Counted from the stretch's first letter, positions 26,404 to 35,861 are shown. The stretch is DNA of 44,539 bases from Planctomycetota bacterium (GCA_009773755.1 WSZJ01000033.1:1-44539), one strand, 5' to 3'. Program-made: numbers and translations. Notes: generated from the sequence alone by a model not told the origin.

Positions 26404-27932
26404 GCGGGAGCACGCGCGGGATCAAGGGCGGGATGTCGCGTTCGGGCGGGCTGCGCGAGGAGATCGCGAAGCACGCCTCGAGGATCCGCGAGTACGCCCT
26501 TGGCTACGGCCTGGACCCGTTCGACACCTCGTTCGAGCTGATCGACCACGACGAGCTGAACGAGGTCGCGGCCTACGGCGGATTTCCCACGCGGTACCCG
26601 CACTGGCGGTTCGGGATGCACTACGAGGAGCTGGAGAAGGGGTATTCGTTCGGTCTGCAGAAGATATACGAACTGGTGATCAACAACGATCCGTGCACGG
26701 CCTATCTGATGAAGTCGAATTCGATGGTCGACCAGAAGCTGGTGATCTCTCACGTCTACGGTCACAGCGACTTCTTCAAGCACAACTACTGGTTCTCGCA
26801 GACGAACCGCAAGATGCTCGACCAGATGGCGAACCACGGGACGCGCCTCCGGCGCTACGTGGAGAAATTCGGCGAGACGGTTGTAGAGGACTTCCTCGAC
26901 GCCTGCATGTCGATCGAGAACCTGATCGACACGCACTCGGTTTATTCGCCGAAGAAGCGGAAGCCGTCGGAGCGCGTCGAGGATCTCGAGCGAGAAGTCA
27001 CGCCGCGCAAGATCAGGTCCAAGGAATACATGGACCGCTTCATGAATCCCCGGGAATTCGTCGATCGACAGAAGAAGGCGATTGAGGACGAGATTGCGAA
27101 GAAGCGGAAACTTCCGGAGCACCCTGAGAAGGACGTGCTGCTGTTCCTGCTCGACCATGCGCCGCTCGACAACTGGCAGCGGGACGTGCTGGCGATCGTG
27201 CGCGACGAGGCGTACTACTTCGCGCCGCAGGGTATGACGAAGATCATGAACGAAGGGTGGGCTTCGTACTGGCACTCGCGGATCATGACGGAGAAGGTGC
27301 TGTGCGACGCGGAGGTCATCGACTACGCCGAGCACCACGCCGGGACGCTCGGGACCCGCCCCGGAGTCCTCAATCCGTACAAGGTCGGCATCGAGCTCTA
27401 CCGCGACATCGAGGAACGCTGGGACAAGGGGCGCTTCGGAAGCGACTGGGAGCGCTGCGACAACATGCAGCAGCGGCGGGAGTGGGATCTCAAGCTCGGG
27501 CTCGGGAAGAAGAAGATCTTCGAAGTCCGGATGATCCACAACGACCTGACGTTCATCGACGAGTTCCTCACGAAGGAGTTCTGCGAGCGGCACGAGCTGT
27601 TCGTGTTCCGTCACAACCCGCAGACGAACCGGATGGAGATCGCGGATCGCGAATTTGCGAAGGTGAAGGAGCAGCTCCTGTTCCGCCTGACAAACAGCGG
27701 GTACCCGATCATCCGCGTCGAGGACGGCAATTTCCGGAACAGGGGAGAACTGAAGCTGACGCATCAGCACGCGGGGCTCGACCTCGACGGCAAGGAAGGG
27801 CGCGACACGCTGAAGAACCTGTTCAAGGTGTGGAAGCGGCCGGTTCACATCGAGACGCAGGTAGAGGGGGAGAAGAAGCTGCTGAGTTTCGACGGGGAGA
27901 AAGTGGCGGAGGAGGCGGTGGAGGGGGAGTAG
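26400..27932 (+). CDS. spoVR: SpoVR family protein (YcgB)
   Basis: 510 residues from the ATG inside the 4-bp ATGA overlap with yhbH; a long upstream extension to 25812 in the same frame is only shadow of yhbH. The SpoVR signatures are clear: [75 protein letters not shown] and [15 protein letters not shown]. The His and Glu residues in these blocks suggest a metal-binding fold. The protein was first found as needed for spore cortex formation in Bacillus, but it occurs in many non-sporulating bacteria with PrkA and YhbH. The end of the gene is Glu/Val-rich. A heptamer-type repeat follows the stop. Confidence 0.95.
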   Translation: MSGSTRGIKGGMSRSGGLREEIAKHASRIREYALGYGLDPFDTSFELIDHDELNEVAAYGGFPTRYPHWRFGMHYEELEKGYSFGLQKIYELVINNDPCTAYLMKSNSMVDQKLVISHVYGHSDFFKHNYWFSQTNRKMLDQMANHGTRLRRYVEKFGETVVEDFLDACMSIENLIDTHSVYSPKKRKPSERVEDLEREVTPRKIRSKEYMDRFMNPREFVDRQKKAIEDEIAKKRKLPEHPEKDVLLFLLDHAPLDNWQRDVLAIVRDEAYYFAPQGMTKIMNEGWASYWHSRIMTEKVLCDAEVIDYAEHHAGTLGTRPGVLNPYKVGIELYRDIEERWDKGRFGSDWERCDNMQQRREWDLKLGLGKKKIFEVRMIHNDLTFIDEFLTKEFCERHELFVFRHNPQTNRMEIADREFAKVKEQLLFRLTNSGYPIIRVEDGNFRNRGELKLTHQHAGLDLDGKEGRDTLKNLFKVWKRPVHIETQVEGEKKLLSFDGEKVAEEAVEGE

Positions 27933-27945
27933 GGTAGGGCAAAGA

Positions 27946-27983
27946 CAAATCCCAAGGACCAACTCCAACCCCAAATCCCAAGG
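27946..27983. repeat. heptamer-type short repeat with a 12-bp direct repeat
   Basis: CAAATCCCAAGG occurs at 27946-27957 and again at 27972-27983, and the bases between fit the same 7-base rhythm (CAAGGAC, CAACTCC, AACCCCA). It lies in the 64-bp gap between the convergent spoVR and nitrilase genes. No inverted partner array is visible here. Confidence 0.55.
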
Positions 27984-27996
27984 GGCCTCGCTGGAA

Positions 27997-28764
27997 TCAG
28001 CGGGCGTAGTGCTCGGGCCGCCGATCTTCGAACCGGTCGTTCCTCGTCGCGATCGTTTTTTTCTTCGCCCTCGCCGGATCGATGTCCACGGTCTTTGCCT
28101 CGTCCGCAGCGTCCGCCGCCCGCACGAGGATTTTCCCGTCGGGCGCCGTCACTTGCGACCTCCCGATGAACTTCAGGCCGCGCTCCTCGCCGTGCCGGTT
28201 GCACGTGATCGCGTACACGGCGTTCTCCAGCGACCGGACGGGCATTGAATCCGGGCACCACGGGAGCACGAGGTTTGAAGGATGCGCGATGATCTCGGCG
28301 CCGCGCATCGCGAGGGTGCGGGCAGCTTCGGGGAAGAACCAGTCGAAGCACACCATGAGGCCCACCTTCGCCCCTGCGACGTCCCACACCTTGAATCCGG
28401 TGTCGCCCGGGAGGAAGAAGTCCTTCTCATTTTCGAACAAGTGGGTTTTCCGATACACGCCGAGTAGCCCCCTCGAGTCCGCGAGCAGCGCGCTGTTGTA
28501 ATTCCCGCCGAGCCCCTTCTCGGAGAACCCCGCAACGACCGCCGCGCCCGTCTTGCGCGCGATCCGCTTCGCCGCCTCCAGCGTCGGTCCTTCGGCCGGC
28601 TCGGCGAGCTCGTCGGCCTGCGCCTTCGACTCGAAGTTATAGCCGGAAGCGCAGAGCTCGGGCAGGACCAGAAGCTCCGCCTGCGGCGCAAGCGCTTCCG
28701 CCCTCTCGAGATTCCGTTCGGGGCGGCCGAGGACTGGCGCGAACTGGACGAAGCCGACGCGCAT
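27997..28764 (-). CDS. nitrilase-superfamily carbon-nitrogen hydrolase
   Basis: 255 residues. The catalytic triad is complete: Glu36 (LPELCASGY), Lys106 (YRKTHLFENE) and Cys139 (VCFDWFFPE), followed by AHPSNLVLPWC and the typical tail ending in EHY plus two residues. Proteins of this size and motif set hydrolyse small amides such as omega-amido acids, carbamoyl compounds or N-carbamyl-polyamines. WFFPE after the Cys is the common form of several amidase branches, so the substrate is not decided. It starts in a TAATG overlap with the stop of the kinase gene at 28764, so both proteins come from one mRNA with translational coupling. That pairing is unusual for a metabolic enzyme. Confidence 0.85.
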   Translation of the reverse strand: MRVGFVQFAPVLGRPERNLERAEALAPQAELLVLPELCASGYNFESKAQADELAEPAEGPTLEAAKRIARKTGAAVVAGFSEKGLGGNYNSALLADSRGLLGVYRKTHLFENEKDFFLPGDTGFKVWDVAGAKVGLMVCFDWFFPEAARTLAMRGAEIIAHPSNLVLPWCPDSMPVRSLENAVYAITCNRHGEERGLKFIGRSQVTAPDGKILVRAADAADEAKTVDIDPARAKKKTIATRNDRFEDRRPEHYAR

Positions 28765-30875
28765 TATTTCGACCTCTCGAAGACGAGGCGGTCGACTTTC
28801 ACGCCGGTGCCGCGAGCGTGGAACACGACCGTGCCCGGCTGTGGCACCCAGGAATCGTCGACGGCGGCTACCTCCTTGTCGTTCACGCTCAGCGCCACGT
28901 GGTTCCCCTTGACGGTCACGGCGAGCTCAAAAAACGCGTCCCCCGAGAGAACAACTTCCGCCGCCTTGACTTCCTCGGTCTTCGGAGTCGGCTTGGACTG
29001 AGTCAGGTGCTGGATGACGGCGCGGACGCGGTCGCCGTCCTGATCCTCCACCCCCGCGACCCAGCCGATTCCGGATTCCTGGAGGCGGAAGCCGAACAAA
29101 GCCTCGGGCCGAAGAGCGTCCTCCAGCCGGCCTTTAGGGCCGACCGGCTTGTCCTTGATGCGTTTTGCGCGCTCGATGAAGCGCAGCCGGGCCCTGAGCA
29201 CGCCGTCCTGGGCTGCCACGCCGTTCCTGGGGGCGACGTAGCCGTTCCCGACGAGGAACCCGTTCTCGGCCCGGTTCATGCCCCGGCTCCAGAGGCGCAG
29301 TTCGAGGCAGTCCGTCTCAGCCTCGCGCGAATCGAATTCAAAGGTCAACCTTTCTCCGCCGCCGGGGAGGTCGCTGAGGACGCCGGAGGCGACGCGCGCG
29401 TCGTGCGTGCGGATCAGCACCGCCTGCTGAGCGACGTCGGCTTCGATCGCCTTGTAGGAAGCGGTCGAGGCGAGGGCCTGAAGCGATTTGAGGGCGTTCG
29501 AGGCATCGGCCCATCGGTGGGCGGAGACCGACTCGGTGAGCGTGCGATAGAATTCGAGGACCTGCTTCTCGCTTCCAGCCTGCGCCGCCGGTTCCCCGCT
29601 TCCAGCGATCTTCTCCGGATTTCCCTCCGGTTTCGGAGCGGAGACTTCGTGCCGGCTCTTCACCATCGCCACCACGATTGCCGCGAAGAGGAGAACTCCG
29701 GCGATCCCTGCGCCTGCGAACAGGAGTCCGCGGGCCGACGACTCGGGCTGGAGGATGACCTGCGAGGCCCCGCCCGGCGACGGCACGGACGGCAGGCTTC
29801 CGGACGAGACCGGCGTGCCCCCGCGTTCGAGTTCGTCCAGTGCGGCGACGACGGCGATGCAATCGGGGAAGCGGTCCTCGGGCCTCTTGGCCATCATTTT
29901 GCTGATGACGTTTTCAACGGCGAGAGGGATGTCCGCGTTGATCTCGCGGAGCGGCCGCGGAGCCTCGCTCACGTGTTTCATGATGATTGCAAGCGGCGTG
30001 TCGGCGTGAAATGGCTTCTTCCCGGAGAGCAGGAAATAAAACGTCGCTCCGAGCGAGTAAACGTCGCTGCGCCCGTCGATTTTCAGCGCCTGGGCCTGCT
30101 CGGGAGACATGTAATCCGGCGTGCCCATGATCTGGCCGGTCGTCGAAAGCGACACGCTTGAGTCGAGCGTGCGGGCGAGCCCGAAGTCCGCGACTTTCGC
30201 GACGCCGTCCTTCGCGATGAGAATGTTGTCGGGCTTGATGTCCCGGTGGACGACGCCGGCCGCGTGGGCCGACGCCAGACCGCGCGCCGCGTCGCGCACG
30301 AATTTCAACGCCTCCTGCCAGGGAACCGACTTGCGACGCGACACGAGCTTCCCGAGCGATTCCCCCTCGACGTATTGCATGACGATGAAGTTGTAGCCGC
30401 TCTCGTTTCCGACGTTCAGCACCTGCACGATGTTGGCGTGCTCGAGCTTCGCGGCGGCGCGGGCTTCGCGCTGGAAGCGCTCGAGAGCGGTTGCGTGCGT
30501 GGTGAATTCGGGCGGGAGAATCTTGATGGCGACTTTCTTGTCGAGCCCGATGTGGAGCCCCTCGTAGACGGCGCCCATGCCGCCGCTTCCGATTTTGCGC
30601 GAGATCTTGCAGCCGCCGAGGGAGCGGCCGATCAGCGGGTCAGGCGTCTCGGGTCGGAGAGTGTTGGCGGTGGCTTCCGTCACGCTGATCGTCGGCGCGT
30701 TGCTGGCAGGGTGCATCGCCTTGCCGCACTTCTTGCAGTGCGCCGGCATTCCAGGCCGCCAGCCGACCGCGCGGACTTCGACGCCGCATCCTTCGCAGCG
30801 CAGGCGCGTCGCGGGGGCGCGTGGAGGAGCGGCAGCTGAAGCGTGGTTGTTCAACGGTGCGTTATCGGCCGGCAT
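28764..30875 (-). CDS. zinc-ribbon Ser/Thr protein kinase with a periplasmic sandwich domain
   Basis: 703 residues. Residues 25-52 form a zinc ribbon (Cys27-x2-Cys30 and Cys47-x2-Cys50). The kinase domain covers about 88-350, with IGSGGMGAVYEG, Lys118, HRDIKPDN (Asp212), DFGLAR and GTPDYMSPEQ, all intact. A membrane span lies at about 384-404. The periplasmic half has a helical piece (LTESVSAHRWADASNALKSL) and a C-terminal domain resembling the concanavalin/LamG or DUF1080 fold (AFFELAVTVKGNHVALSVND; GTVVFHARGTGVKVDRLVF), a fold that often binds sugars. This suggests a kinase that senses a ligand outside the membrane. AAAGGA upstream serves as RBS. The stop overlaps the start of the nitrilase gene by one base. 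Confidence 0.9.
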   Translation of the reverse strand: MPADNAPLNNHASAAAPPRAPATRLRCEGCGVEVRAVGWRPGMPAHCKKCGKAMHPASNAPTISVTEATANTLRPETPDPLIGRSLGGCKISRKIGSGGMGAVYEGLHIGLDKKVAIKILPPEFTTHATALERFQREARAAAKLEHANIVQVLNVGNESGYNFIVMQYVEGESLGKLVSRRKSVPWQEALKFVRDAARGLASAHAAGVVHRDIKPDNILIAKDGVAKVADFGLARTLDSSVSLSTTGQIMGTPDYMSPEQAQALKIDGRSDVYSLGATFYFLLSGKKPFHADTPLAIIMKHVSEAPRPLREINADIPLAVENVISKMMAKRPEDRFPDCIAVVAALDELERGGTPVSSGSLPSVPSPGGASQVILQPESSARGLLFAGAGIAGVLLFAAIVVAMVKSRHEVSAPKPEGNPEKIAGSGEPAAQAGSEKQVLEFYRTLTESVSAHRWADASNALKSLQALASTASYKAIEADVAQQAVLIRTHDARVASGVLSDLPGGGERLTFEFDSREAETDCLELRLWSRGMNRAENGFLVGNGYVAPRNGVAAQDGVLRARLRFIERAKRIKDKPVGPKGRLEDALRPEALFGFRLQESGIGWVAGVEDQDGDRVRAVIQHLTQSKPTPKTEEVKAAEVVLSGDAFFELAVTVKGNHVALSVNDKEVAAVDDSWVPQPGTVVFHARGTGVKVDRLVFERSK

Positions 30876-30913
30876 GAATTCCTTTCCCTTATAAACACCC
30901 GAAACCCCGCGAG

Positions 30914-30944
30914 TTGCGCTTCACAACTCTTTTGGAATTATAGA
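30914..30944 (+). promoter_or_regulatory. weak promoter candidate for der
   Basis: TTGCGC (30914-30919), a 19-bp spacer and TATAGA (30939-30944), inside the 141-bp gap between the divergent kinase and der genes. The spacing is long and the -35 imperfect. The gap is visibly more AT-rich than its surroundings. Confidence 0.3.
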
Positions 30945-31016
30945 GATACGGAAATTCCCTTGCAAGCGGCTCCCGCGTCGGGAAGATACACCCCCTCCCG
31001 CCCCCGGGATTCGACC

Positions 31017-32342
31017 ATGCGGTTACCCCTCGTCGCCATCGTAGGCCGCCCCAACGTCGGCAAATCGACGCTTCTCAACGCCCTCACCCGGCGCCGGGTC
31101 TCCATTGAGGCGCCGAAGCCGGGGACGACGGTGGATCGCGTCACGGCCGTGGTGGAGCGCGGCGACATCGTGTTCGAAGCTATGGACACGGCGGGAATCG
31201 TGGACGAGCCGGACAGCGAGGTCATGGCGCAGGCGCAGGCGCAGGTGAGCATCGCGCTCGAGCACGCGGACGCCGTGCTGTTCGTCGTCGATCTTCGCGA
31301 CGGCCTCACGCCTGCCGATTCGAAAATCGCCGAGCGGCTGCGGCGCGGTAAGGTCCCTGTCGTCGTTGTCGCGAACAAGTGCGACTCCGAAAAAACCGTG
31401 GGGCAGGAAGCGGATTTCTTCCGGTTCGGTTTCGGGCAGCCGGTGATCACGAGCGCGCTGACGAGGCGCGGGCTGGACGACCTTGCCCAGGTCGTTCAGG
31501 AGAAGATTCCGCCGGACAGGCGCGCCGGGGCGGTCCCGGACCCGGGCCTCAAAATCGCGATCATCGGGCGGCGCAACACCGGCAAATCGACCATGCTGAA
31601 CAAGTTCGCGGGCGAGACTCGCGTCGTCGTTTCCCCGATCGCCGGGACGACGCGCGACTCCATCGACGTGCGCATGGAAATCGACGGAAAGAAATTCACG
31701 ATCATCGACACGGCGGGTCTTCGGCGGAAACGCAACCAGGATGCGATGGACCACTTTGGCCGCGTCCGCACGGAACGCGCGCTTCGCCGCTGCGAAGTCG
31801 TTTTCTTCCTCGTCGACGCTTCCGAATCCGTCTCGGTCGTCGACAAGAAGATTGCGCAGGTGATCGTCGATGCCGGCAAGCCCGTCGTGCTGGTGCTCAA
31901 CAAGTGGGATCTCGCGCAGAAGGCCGGGCGCCAGCCGGACGAGTACCAGGAATACTACGACGAAGTTCTCCCCGGCCTCGCGTTCGCGCCGATCGTCTGC
32001 GCGAGCGGGAAGTCAGGATTCAATCTCCGCGAGCTGCTGAAGCTGGCCGCCGATCTCAACGAACAGTCGGGCTTCCGCGTCCCCACTTCGTTCCTCAATC
32101 GCCTCGTCGAGGACGCCCAGACCTGGCACACCCCGGCCCGGCGCGGCAAACTTCCGAAGATCTACTTCGCCAAGCAGACGAAGGTCCACCCCCCCGAGTT
32201 CGTCCTGGTCGTCAACAACGTCGACGGCTTCACCGGCGAGTACATGCGGTACATTGAGAACCGGCTGCGCGAGAATCTCCCCCTGGCGGAAGTTCCGATC
32301 CGGGTGCTGTTCGAGGCGAAGAGGAGGAAGGGAAACTCATGA
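31017..32342 (+). CDS. der: ribosome-assembly GTPase Der (EngA)
   Basis: 441 residues from the ATG at 31017, where the protein begins directly with the first G domain (MRLPLVAIVGRPNVGKST); an upstream extension to 30843 would cross the promoter gap. Two tandem GTPase domains are the hallmark of Der: G1 motifs GRPNVGKST (10-18) and GRRNTGKST (from about 184), G3 DTAGIV and DTAGLR, G4 NKCD and NKWD. The C-terminal KH-like domain follows (FLNRLVEDAQTWHTPARRG; PIRVLFEAKRRK). The first G2 carries KPGTTVDRV and the second IAGTTRDSI. It is essential for 50S subunit maturation. It overlaps the ABC-transporter lipoprotein gene by 4 bases, an odd pairing. Confidence 0.96.
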   Translation: MRLPLVAIVGRPNVGKSTLLNALTRRRVSIEAPKPGTTVDRVTAVVERGDIVFEAMDTAGIVDEPDSEVMAQAQAQVSIALEHADAVLFVVDLRDGLTPADSKIAERLRRGKVPVVVVANKCDSEKTVGQEADFFRFGFGQPVITSALTRRGLDDLAQVVQEKIPPDRRAGAVPDPGLKIAIIGRRNTGKSTMLNKFAGETRVVVSPIAGTTRDSIDVRMEIDGKKFTIIDTAGLRRKRNQDAMDHFGRVRTERALRRCEVVFFLVDASESVSVVDKKIAQVIVDAGKPVVLVLNKWDLAQKAGRQPDEYQEYYDEVLPGLAFAPIVCASGKSGFNLRELLKLAADLNEQSGFRVPTSFLNRLVEDAQTWHTPARRGKLPKIYFAKQTKVHPPEFVLVVNNVDGFTGEYMRYIENRLRENLPLAEVPIRVLFEAKRRKGNS

Positions 32343-33889
32343 AGCAAATCCTGTGGTGCGCGGTGGCGGCGCTGGCGGTGGCGGGGTGCGGGAAGAACGA
32401 GTCCAAGGTGGAAGACGGCATCTTGATTTATGCGCGAGGCGCGGACGCCAAGTCGCTCGATCCTCAGTCGATCGACGACGGAGAGAGCGTGGTCGTCGTG
32501 TCGCAGATGTTCGACACGCTGGTGCAGTTTGAGGCGAAGGGGACGAAAGTCGAACCTGCCCTTGCAACCTCGTGGAGCGCATCCGCCGACGGCAAGACAT
32601 GGACGTTCAAACTGCGAGGCGGCGTGAAGTTCCACGACGGCTCGGCGCTTGACGGTCCCGTGGTCGCGGCCAATTTCGACCGCTACCTGAACGCCTCTTC
32701 GCCCCTCCGGGCCGGCGTTTCGAAGCGCCCGTACGATTTTCTCTACACCAACATCGCGAAAGTGGAGGCGACGGGGACGGACACGGTCCAGTTCACGCTG
32801 CTGGAGGCCAACGCGACGTTCCTGACGAACCTGGCAATGTTTCCGGCGTCGATCTCGAGCACTGCGGCGATGGGGAAGTGGAAGGAGTCTTACGGCGAGC
32901 ACCCGGTCGGGACAGGCGCGTTCAGGTTCGTGTCCTGGGAGGCGAAACAGAAGATCGTGCTCGAAGCGAACGCGGAGTACTGGGGCGGGGCGCCGAAGTC
33001 GAAGAAGCTGATCATCGCGGTGATTCCCGACAATCCGGTGCGGGTGCAGCGGCTGCGCGCCGGCGAAGTTCACATCGTGGACGGAGTATCTCCCGAAGAC
33101 CACACGGCGATCCGCGGGGACGCGAACTGCCGCCTCCTCATCGAGCCGGGGATGAATTTCGGTTACCTCGCAATCAACACGGAGAAGCCGCCGTTCGACC
33201 GCGCCGAGGTCCGGCAGGCGATCGCCATGGCGCTGGACAAGGGGGAGATCAACAAGCTTGCTTATCTCGGCACGGCGCAAACGGGCCCGAACGCACTTCC
33301 TCCCACGATGTGGGGCTACAACGACAAGGTCGAGGAGTACCCCTACGATCCCGGTAAGGCCAAGGCCGTGATCGCGGCAGCTGGGATTGCAGGCAAGGAG
33401 ATCGACCTCTACGTCATGTCGAATCCGCGTCCCTACGTCCCGAATCCGAAAAACGTCGGCGCCATCCTCGTGCAGCGCCTCGAAGCGATCGGACTCAAGC
33501 CCCGCATTCTGAGCCCGGAATGGAAGGTCTACCTCGACGATCTGAAGGCCGGAAAGCACGACATCGCCCTGGTCGGCTGGAGCACCGATAACGGCGACCC
33601 GGATAACTTCCTCTTCACGCTCTTCCATTCGAGCGCGATCCCCGAGCAGAACTCCGCGCGCTACCGCTCGAAGGAATTCGACGCTCTCGTCGAACAGGCG
33701 CAGCGGGAGCCGGAACAGTCGAAGCGCGCCGAGTTGTACCGCAAGGCGCAGGAGGTCATGCACCGCGATTCGCCGGTCATCCCGATTGCTTACATGCCGA
33801 ACGTCGCGGCGATGCGCGCAAACGTCGAGGGGTACTCGCTTCACCCGATGGGACTTGTGCGGTTGAAGGACACCTTCGTGAAGAAATGA
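32339..33889 (+). CDS. substrate-binding lipoprotein of a peptide/nickel-type ABC importer
   Basis: 516 residues, beginning in the ATGA overlap with der. Lipobox VAGC (Cys17) anchors it to a membrane facing the periplasm. The solute-binding family 5 pattern is plain: LDPQSIDDGESVVVVSQMFD, LVQFEAKGTKVEPALATSW, GKTWTFKLRGGVKFHDGS, VGTGAFRFVSWE, KPPFDRAEVRQAIAMALDK and the C-terminal AELYRKAQEVMHRDSPVIPI. Ligands of this family include oligopeptides, dipeptides, nickel and sugars; the pocket cannot be read here. It is followed by two permease genes, also in overlapping arrangement. Confidence 0.93.
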   Translation: MKQILWCAVAALAVAGCGKNESKVEDGILIYARGADAKSLDPQSIDDGESVVVVSQMFDTLVQFEAKGTKVEPALATSWSASADGKTWTFKLRGGVKFHDGSALDGPVVAANFDRYLNASSPLRAGVSKRPYDFLYTNIAKVEATGTDTVQFTLLEANATFLTNLAMFPASISSTAAMGKWKESYGEHPVGTGAFRFVSWEAKQKIVLEANAEYWGGAPKSKKLIIAVIPDNPVRVQRLRAGEVHIVDGVSPEDHTAIRGDANCRLLIEPGMNFGYLAINTEKPPFDRAEVRQAIAMALDKGEINKLAYLGTAQTGPNALPPTMWGYNDKVEEYPYDPGKAKAVIAAAGIAGKEIDLYVMSNPRPYVPNPKNVGAILVQRLEAIGLKPRILSPEWKVYLDDLKAGKHDIALVGWSTDNGDPDNFLFTLFHSSAIPEQNSARYRSKEFDALVEQAQREPEQSKRAELYRKAQEVMHRDSPVIPIAYMPNVAAMRANVEGYSLHPMGLVRLKDTFVKK

Positions 33890-34881
33890 GGGCGTTTCTT
33901 CTTCGCCGCCTCGCCCTCGCCGTGCCGACGCTTCTCGGCGTCTCGTTCCTCGTTTTCGCGCTGGCGCACGTCGGGGGCGACCCGGCGCGGGCGATTGCGG
34001 GGGAAAAGGCGTCGGCGGCGGAAGTCGAGTCGGTGAGGCGGGAGTACGGGCTGGACCGGCCGCTGGTCGTGCAGTATTTCGCGTATCTTGGCGGGCTGGC
34101 GCGGGGCGATTTCGGGCGTTCGGCGCGGTCGCAGAAGCCGGTCGCCGCGGAACTGCGCGAACATTTCCCGGCTACCGTCGAGCTCGCGACCGCCGCGCTT
34201 CTGCTCGCAGCCCTCTTCGGAATCGGCGCGGGCATCATCGCCGCCCTTCGACCCGGATCGCTAGCCGACCTCGCCGTCATGAGCGGATCCCTTATAGGCG
34301 TCTCCGTCCCCGTGTTCTTCCTCGGCATGCTCGCACTCTTCGCGTTCCAGGGCCGCCTTCCCGGGGGGAACCGGCTCGAATTCGCCACGGTGTTCACGGC
34401 GTCCCGCACCGGATTCCTCGTCATCGACGCTCTCCTCGCCGGACGCGCCGACGTCGCCCGCGAGGCCCTCCTCCATCTCCTCCTCCCGGCCTGCGCCCTC
34501 GCCACCATCCCCCTGTCCGTCATTGCCCGCCTCACCCGGGCTTCCATGCTCGAAACCCTCTCGAGCGATTACGTCCGGACGGCGCGTGCGAAGGGCCTGT
34601 CGACCAGCGTGGTCGCGCTTCGGCACGCGCTCCGCAATGCGCTGGTCCCGATCGTTACGGCCGTCGGGCTGCAGTACGGGACCCTGCTCTCCGGCGCCGT
34701 CCTCACCGAGACCGTCTTCTCCTGGCCCGGCATCGGCAGCTACGTCGTCGACACCATCCGCGGCAAGGACTTCATCGCCATGCAGGGCGCCATCCTCGTC
34801 ATCGCCGCCTGCTTCGTTTTCGCAAACGTCGCGGTCGATGCGGCCTATGGCTGGCTCGATCCGAGGATCTCCCGTGGGTGA
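33886..34881 (+). CDS. DppB-type ABC permease
   Basis: 331 residues, starting in an ATGA overlap with the binding-protein gene. Six membrane spans are visible. The N-terminal signature FLLRRLALAVPTLLGVSFLV and the EAA loop YVRTARAKGLSTSVVALRHA (contact site for the ATPase) match DppB/OppB, as do GDFGRSARSQKPV near residue 80 and the late VFSWPGIGSYVVDTI. It forms one half of the channel; the next gene gives the other half. DPRISRG ends the protein. No ATPase genes follow in this window, so the pumps must be encoded elsewhere. Confidence 0.92.
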   Translation: MRAFLLRRLALAVPTLLGVSFLVFALAHVGGDPARAIAGEKASAAEVESVRREYGLDRPLVVQYFAYLGGLARGDFGRSARSQKPVAAELREHFPATVELATAALLLAALFGIGAGIIAALRPGSLADLAVMSGSLIGVSVPVFFLGMLALFAFQGRLPGGNRLEFATVFTASRTGFLVIDALLAGRADVAREALLHLLLPACALATIPLSVIARLTRASMLETLSSDYVRTARAKGLSTSVVALRHALRNALVPIVTAVGLQYGTLLSGAVLTETVFSWPGIGSYVVDTIRGKDFIAMQGAILVIAACFVFANVAVDAAYGWLDPRISRG

Positions 34882-35713
34882 AAAGGGAAGAGCGTGGGCG
34901 AAGCTGAAGCGCAGCCGTGTCGCGGCCGTGGGGACGCTTCTGGTCGCGCTGTACGTGGGCGCGGCGGCGCTGGCGGATCTGGCGCCCCGCGACCCGCGCG
35001 GAATAGACCAGGAGCAGCAGCTCAAGGCGCCGTCGTCCTCCGCCATTCTCGGCACCGACGCGCTCGGGCGCGACCTCTTTTCCCGCGTCCTCCACGGCGC
35101 GCGCTGGTCGCTCTTCATTGGCGTCGTCTCCGTCGCGCTGGCCGTGCTGATCGGCGTACCGCTCGGGCTCGCGGCAGGGGAGGCTGGCGGCGCCGTCGAC
35201 GTCGTGGTGATGCGCCTTGCCGACGTCATGCTCGCGTTCCCCGGAATCCTCCTGGCCATCGCCATCGTCGCGACGCTCGGCCCTTCCTTGTTTCACCTCA
35301 TGCTTGCCGTCGGCATCGTCAACATTCCCGTCTACATCCGGCAGGTCCGCGCCTCCGTTCTCCAGGTGCGCGAGCTCGACTACATAGTCGCAGCCCGCGC
35401 TCTCGGCGCAGGACGGCTGCGCGTAATCCTCTTCCAGATCCTCCCCAACGTCCTGGCCCCCGTCCTCGTCCTGTCCACCCTCGGGCTGGGGACCGCGATT
35501 CTCGAAGCGGCCGGGCTGGGATTCGTCGGACTCGGGGTTTCGCCCGATACCCCGGAGTGGGGGAACATGCTGGAGCAGTCCCGGGCGCATTTCGCTCAGC
35601 ATCCCTGGACGGTCCTCGTCCCCGGGGTAGCCATTTCGGTCGCCATCCTCGGATTCAACCTGCTGGGTGACGCTCTTCGCGACGCGCTCGACCCGCGCTC
35701 TTCGAAAATCTGA
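34874..35713 (+). CDS. DppC-type ABC permease
   Basis: 279 residues from the GTG at 34874, 8 bases inside the end of dppB; the frame is open further upstream but there it is only a shadow of dppB. The N-terminal extension, one span, then LGTDALGRDLFSRVLHGARW, a hallmark of DppC/OppC, and VYIRQVRASVLQVRELDYI plus ARALGAGRLRVILFQILPN (EAA loop) identify it. GLGVSPDTPEWGNML follows, as in the family. It pairs with the preceding permease. After its stop there is a 148-bp gap with a promoter for the next gene, but no dppD or dppF ATPase. Confidence 0.92.
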   Translation: MGEKGRAWAKLKRSRVAAVGTLLVALYVGAAALADLAPRDPRGIDQEQQLKAPSSSAILGTDALGRDLFSRVLHGARWSLFIGVVSVALAVLIGVPLGLAAGEAGGAVDVVVMRLADVMLAFPGILLAIAIVATLGPSLFHLMLAVGIVNIPVYIRQVRASVLQVRELDYIVAARALGAGRLRVILFQILPNVLAPVLVLSTLGLGTAILEAAGLGFVGLGVSPDTPEWGNMLEQSRAHFAQHPWTVLVPGVAISVAILGFNLLGDALRDALDPRSSKI

Positions 35714-35772
35714 AGGCCATGCAGGGAAAGGGGTTGAAGCGGAACTGGGCAATTCAAGTCTTCGAGATTTGC

Positions 35773-35801
35773 TTGACACCTTTGGCACACGCAAATACCC
35801 T
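35773..35801 (+). promoter_or_regulatory. sigma-70-type promoter for the TPR/alpha-CTD gene
   Basis: A perfect TTGACA (35773-35778), 17-bp spacer and TACCCT (35796-35801), about 60 bp before the ATG at 35862. The -35 is the best in the window. Confidence 0.65.
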
Positions 35802-35861
35802 ACCGGGCTCTTCCCCGCGCCCTATTTCCGCCTGGACCATCCCTGGGAGGCATACGCAACG

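Noticed and set aside
30843-31016. N-terminal extension of Der
   Set aside because: It would cross the AT-rich promoter gap and overlap the divergent kinase start. Der proteins begin directly with the first G domain, as at 31017.
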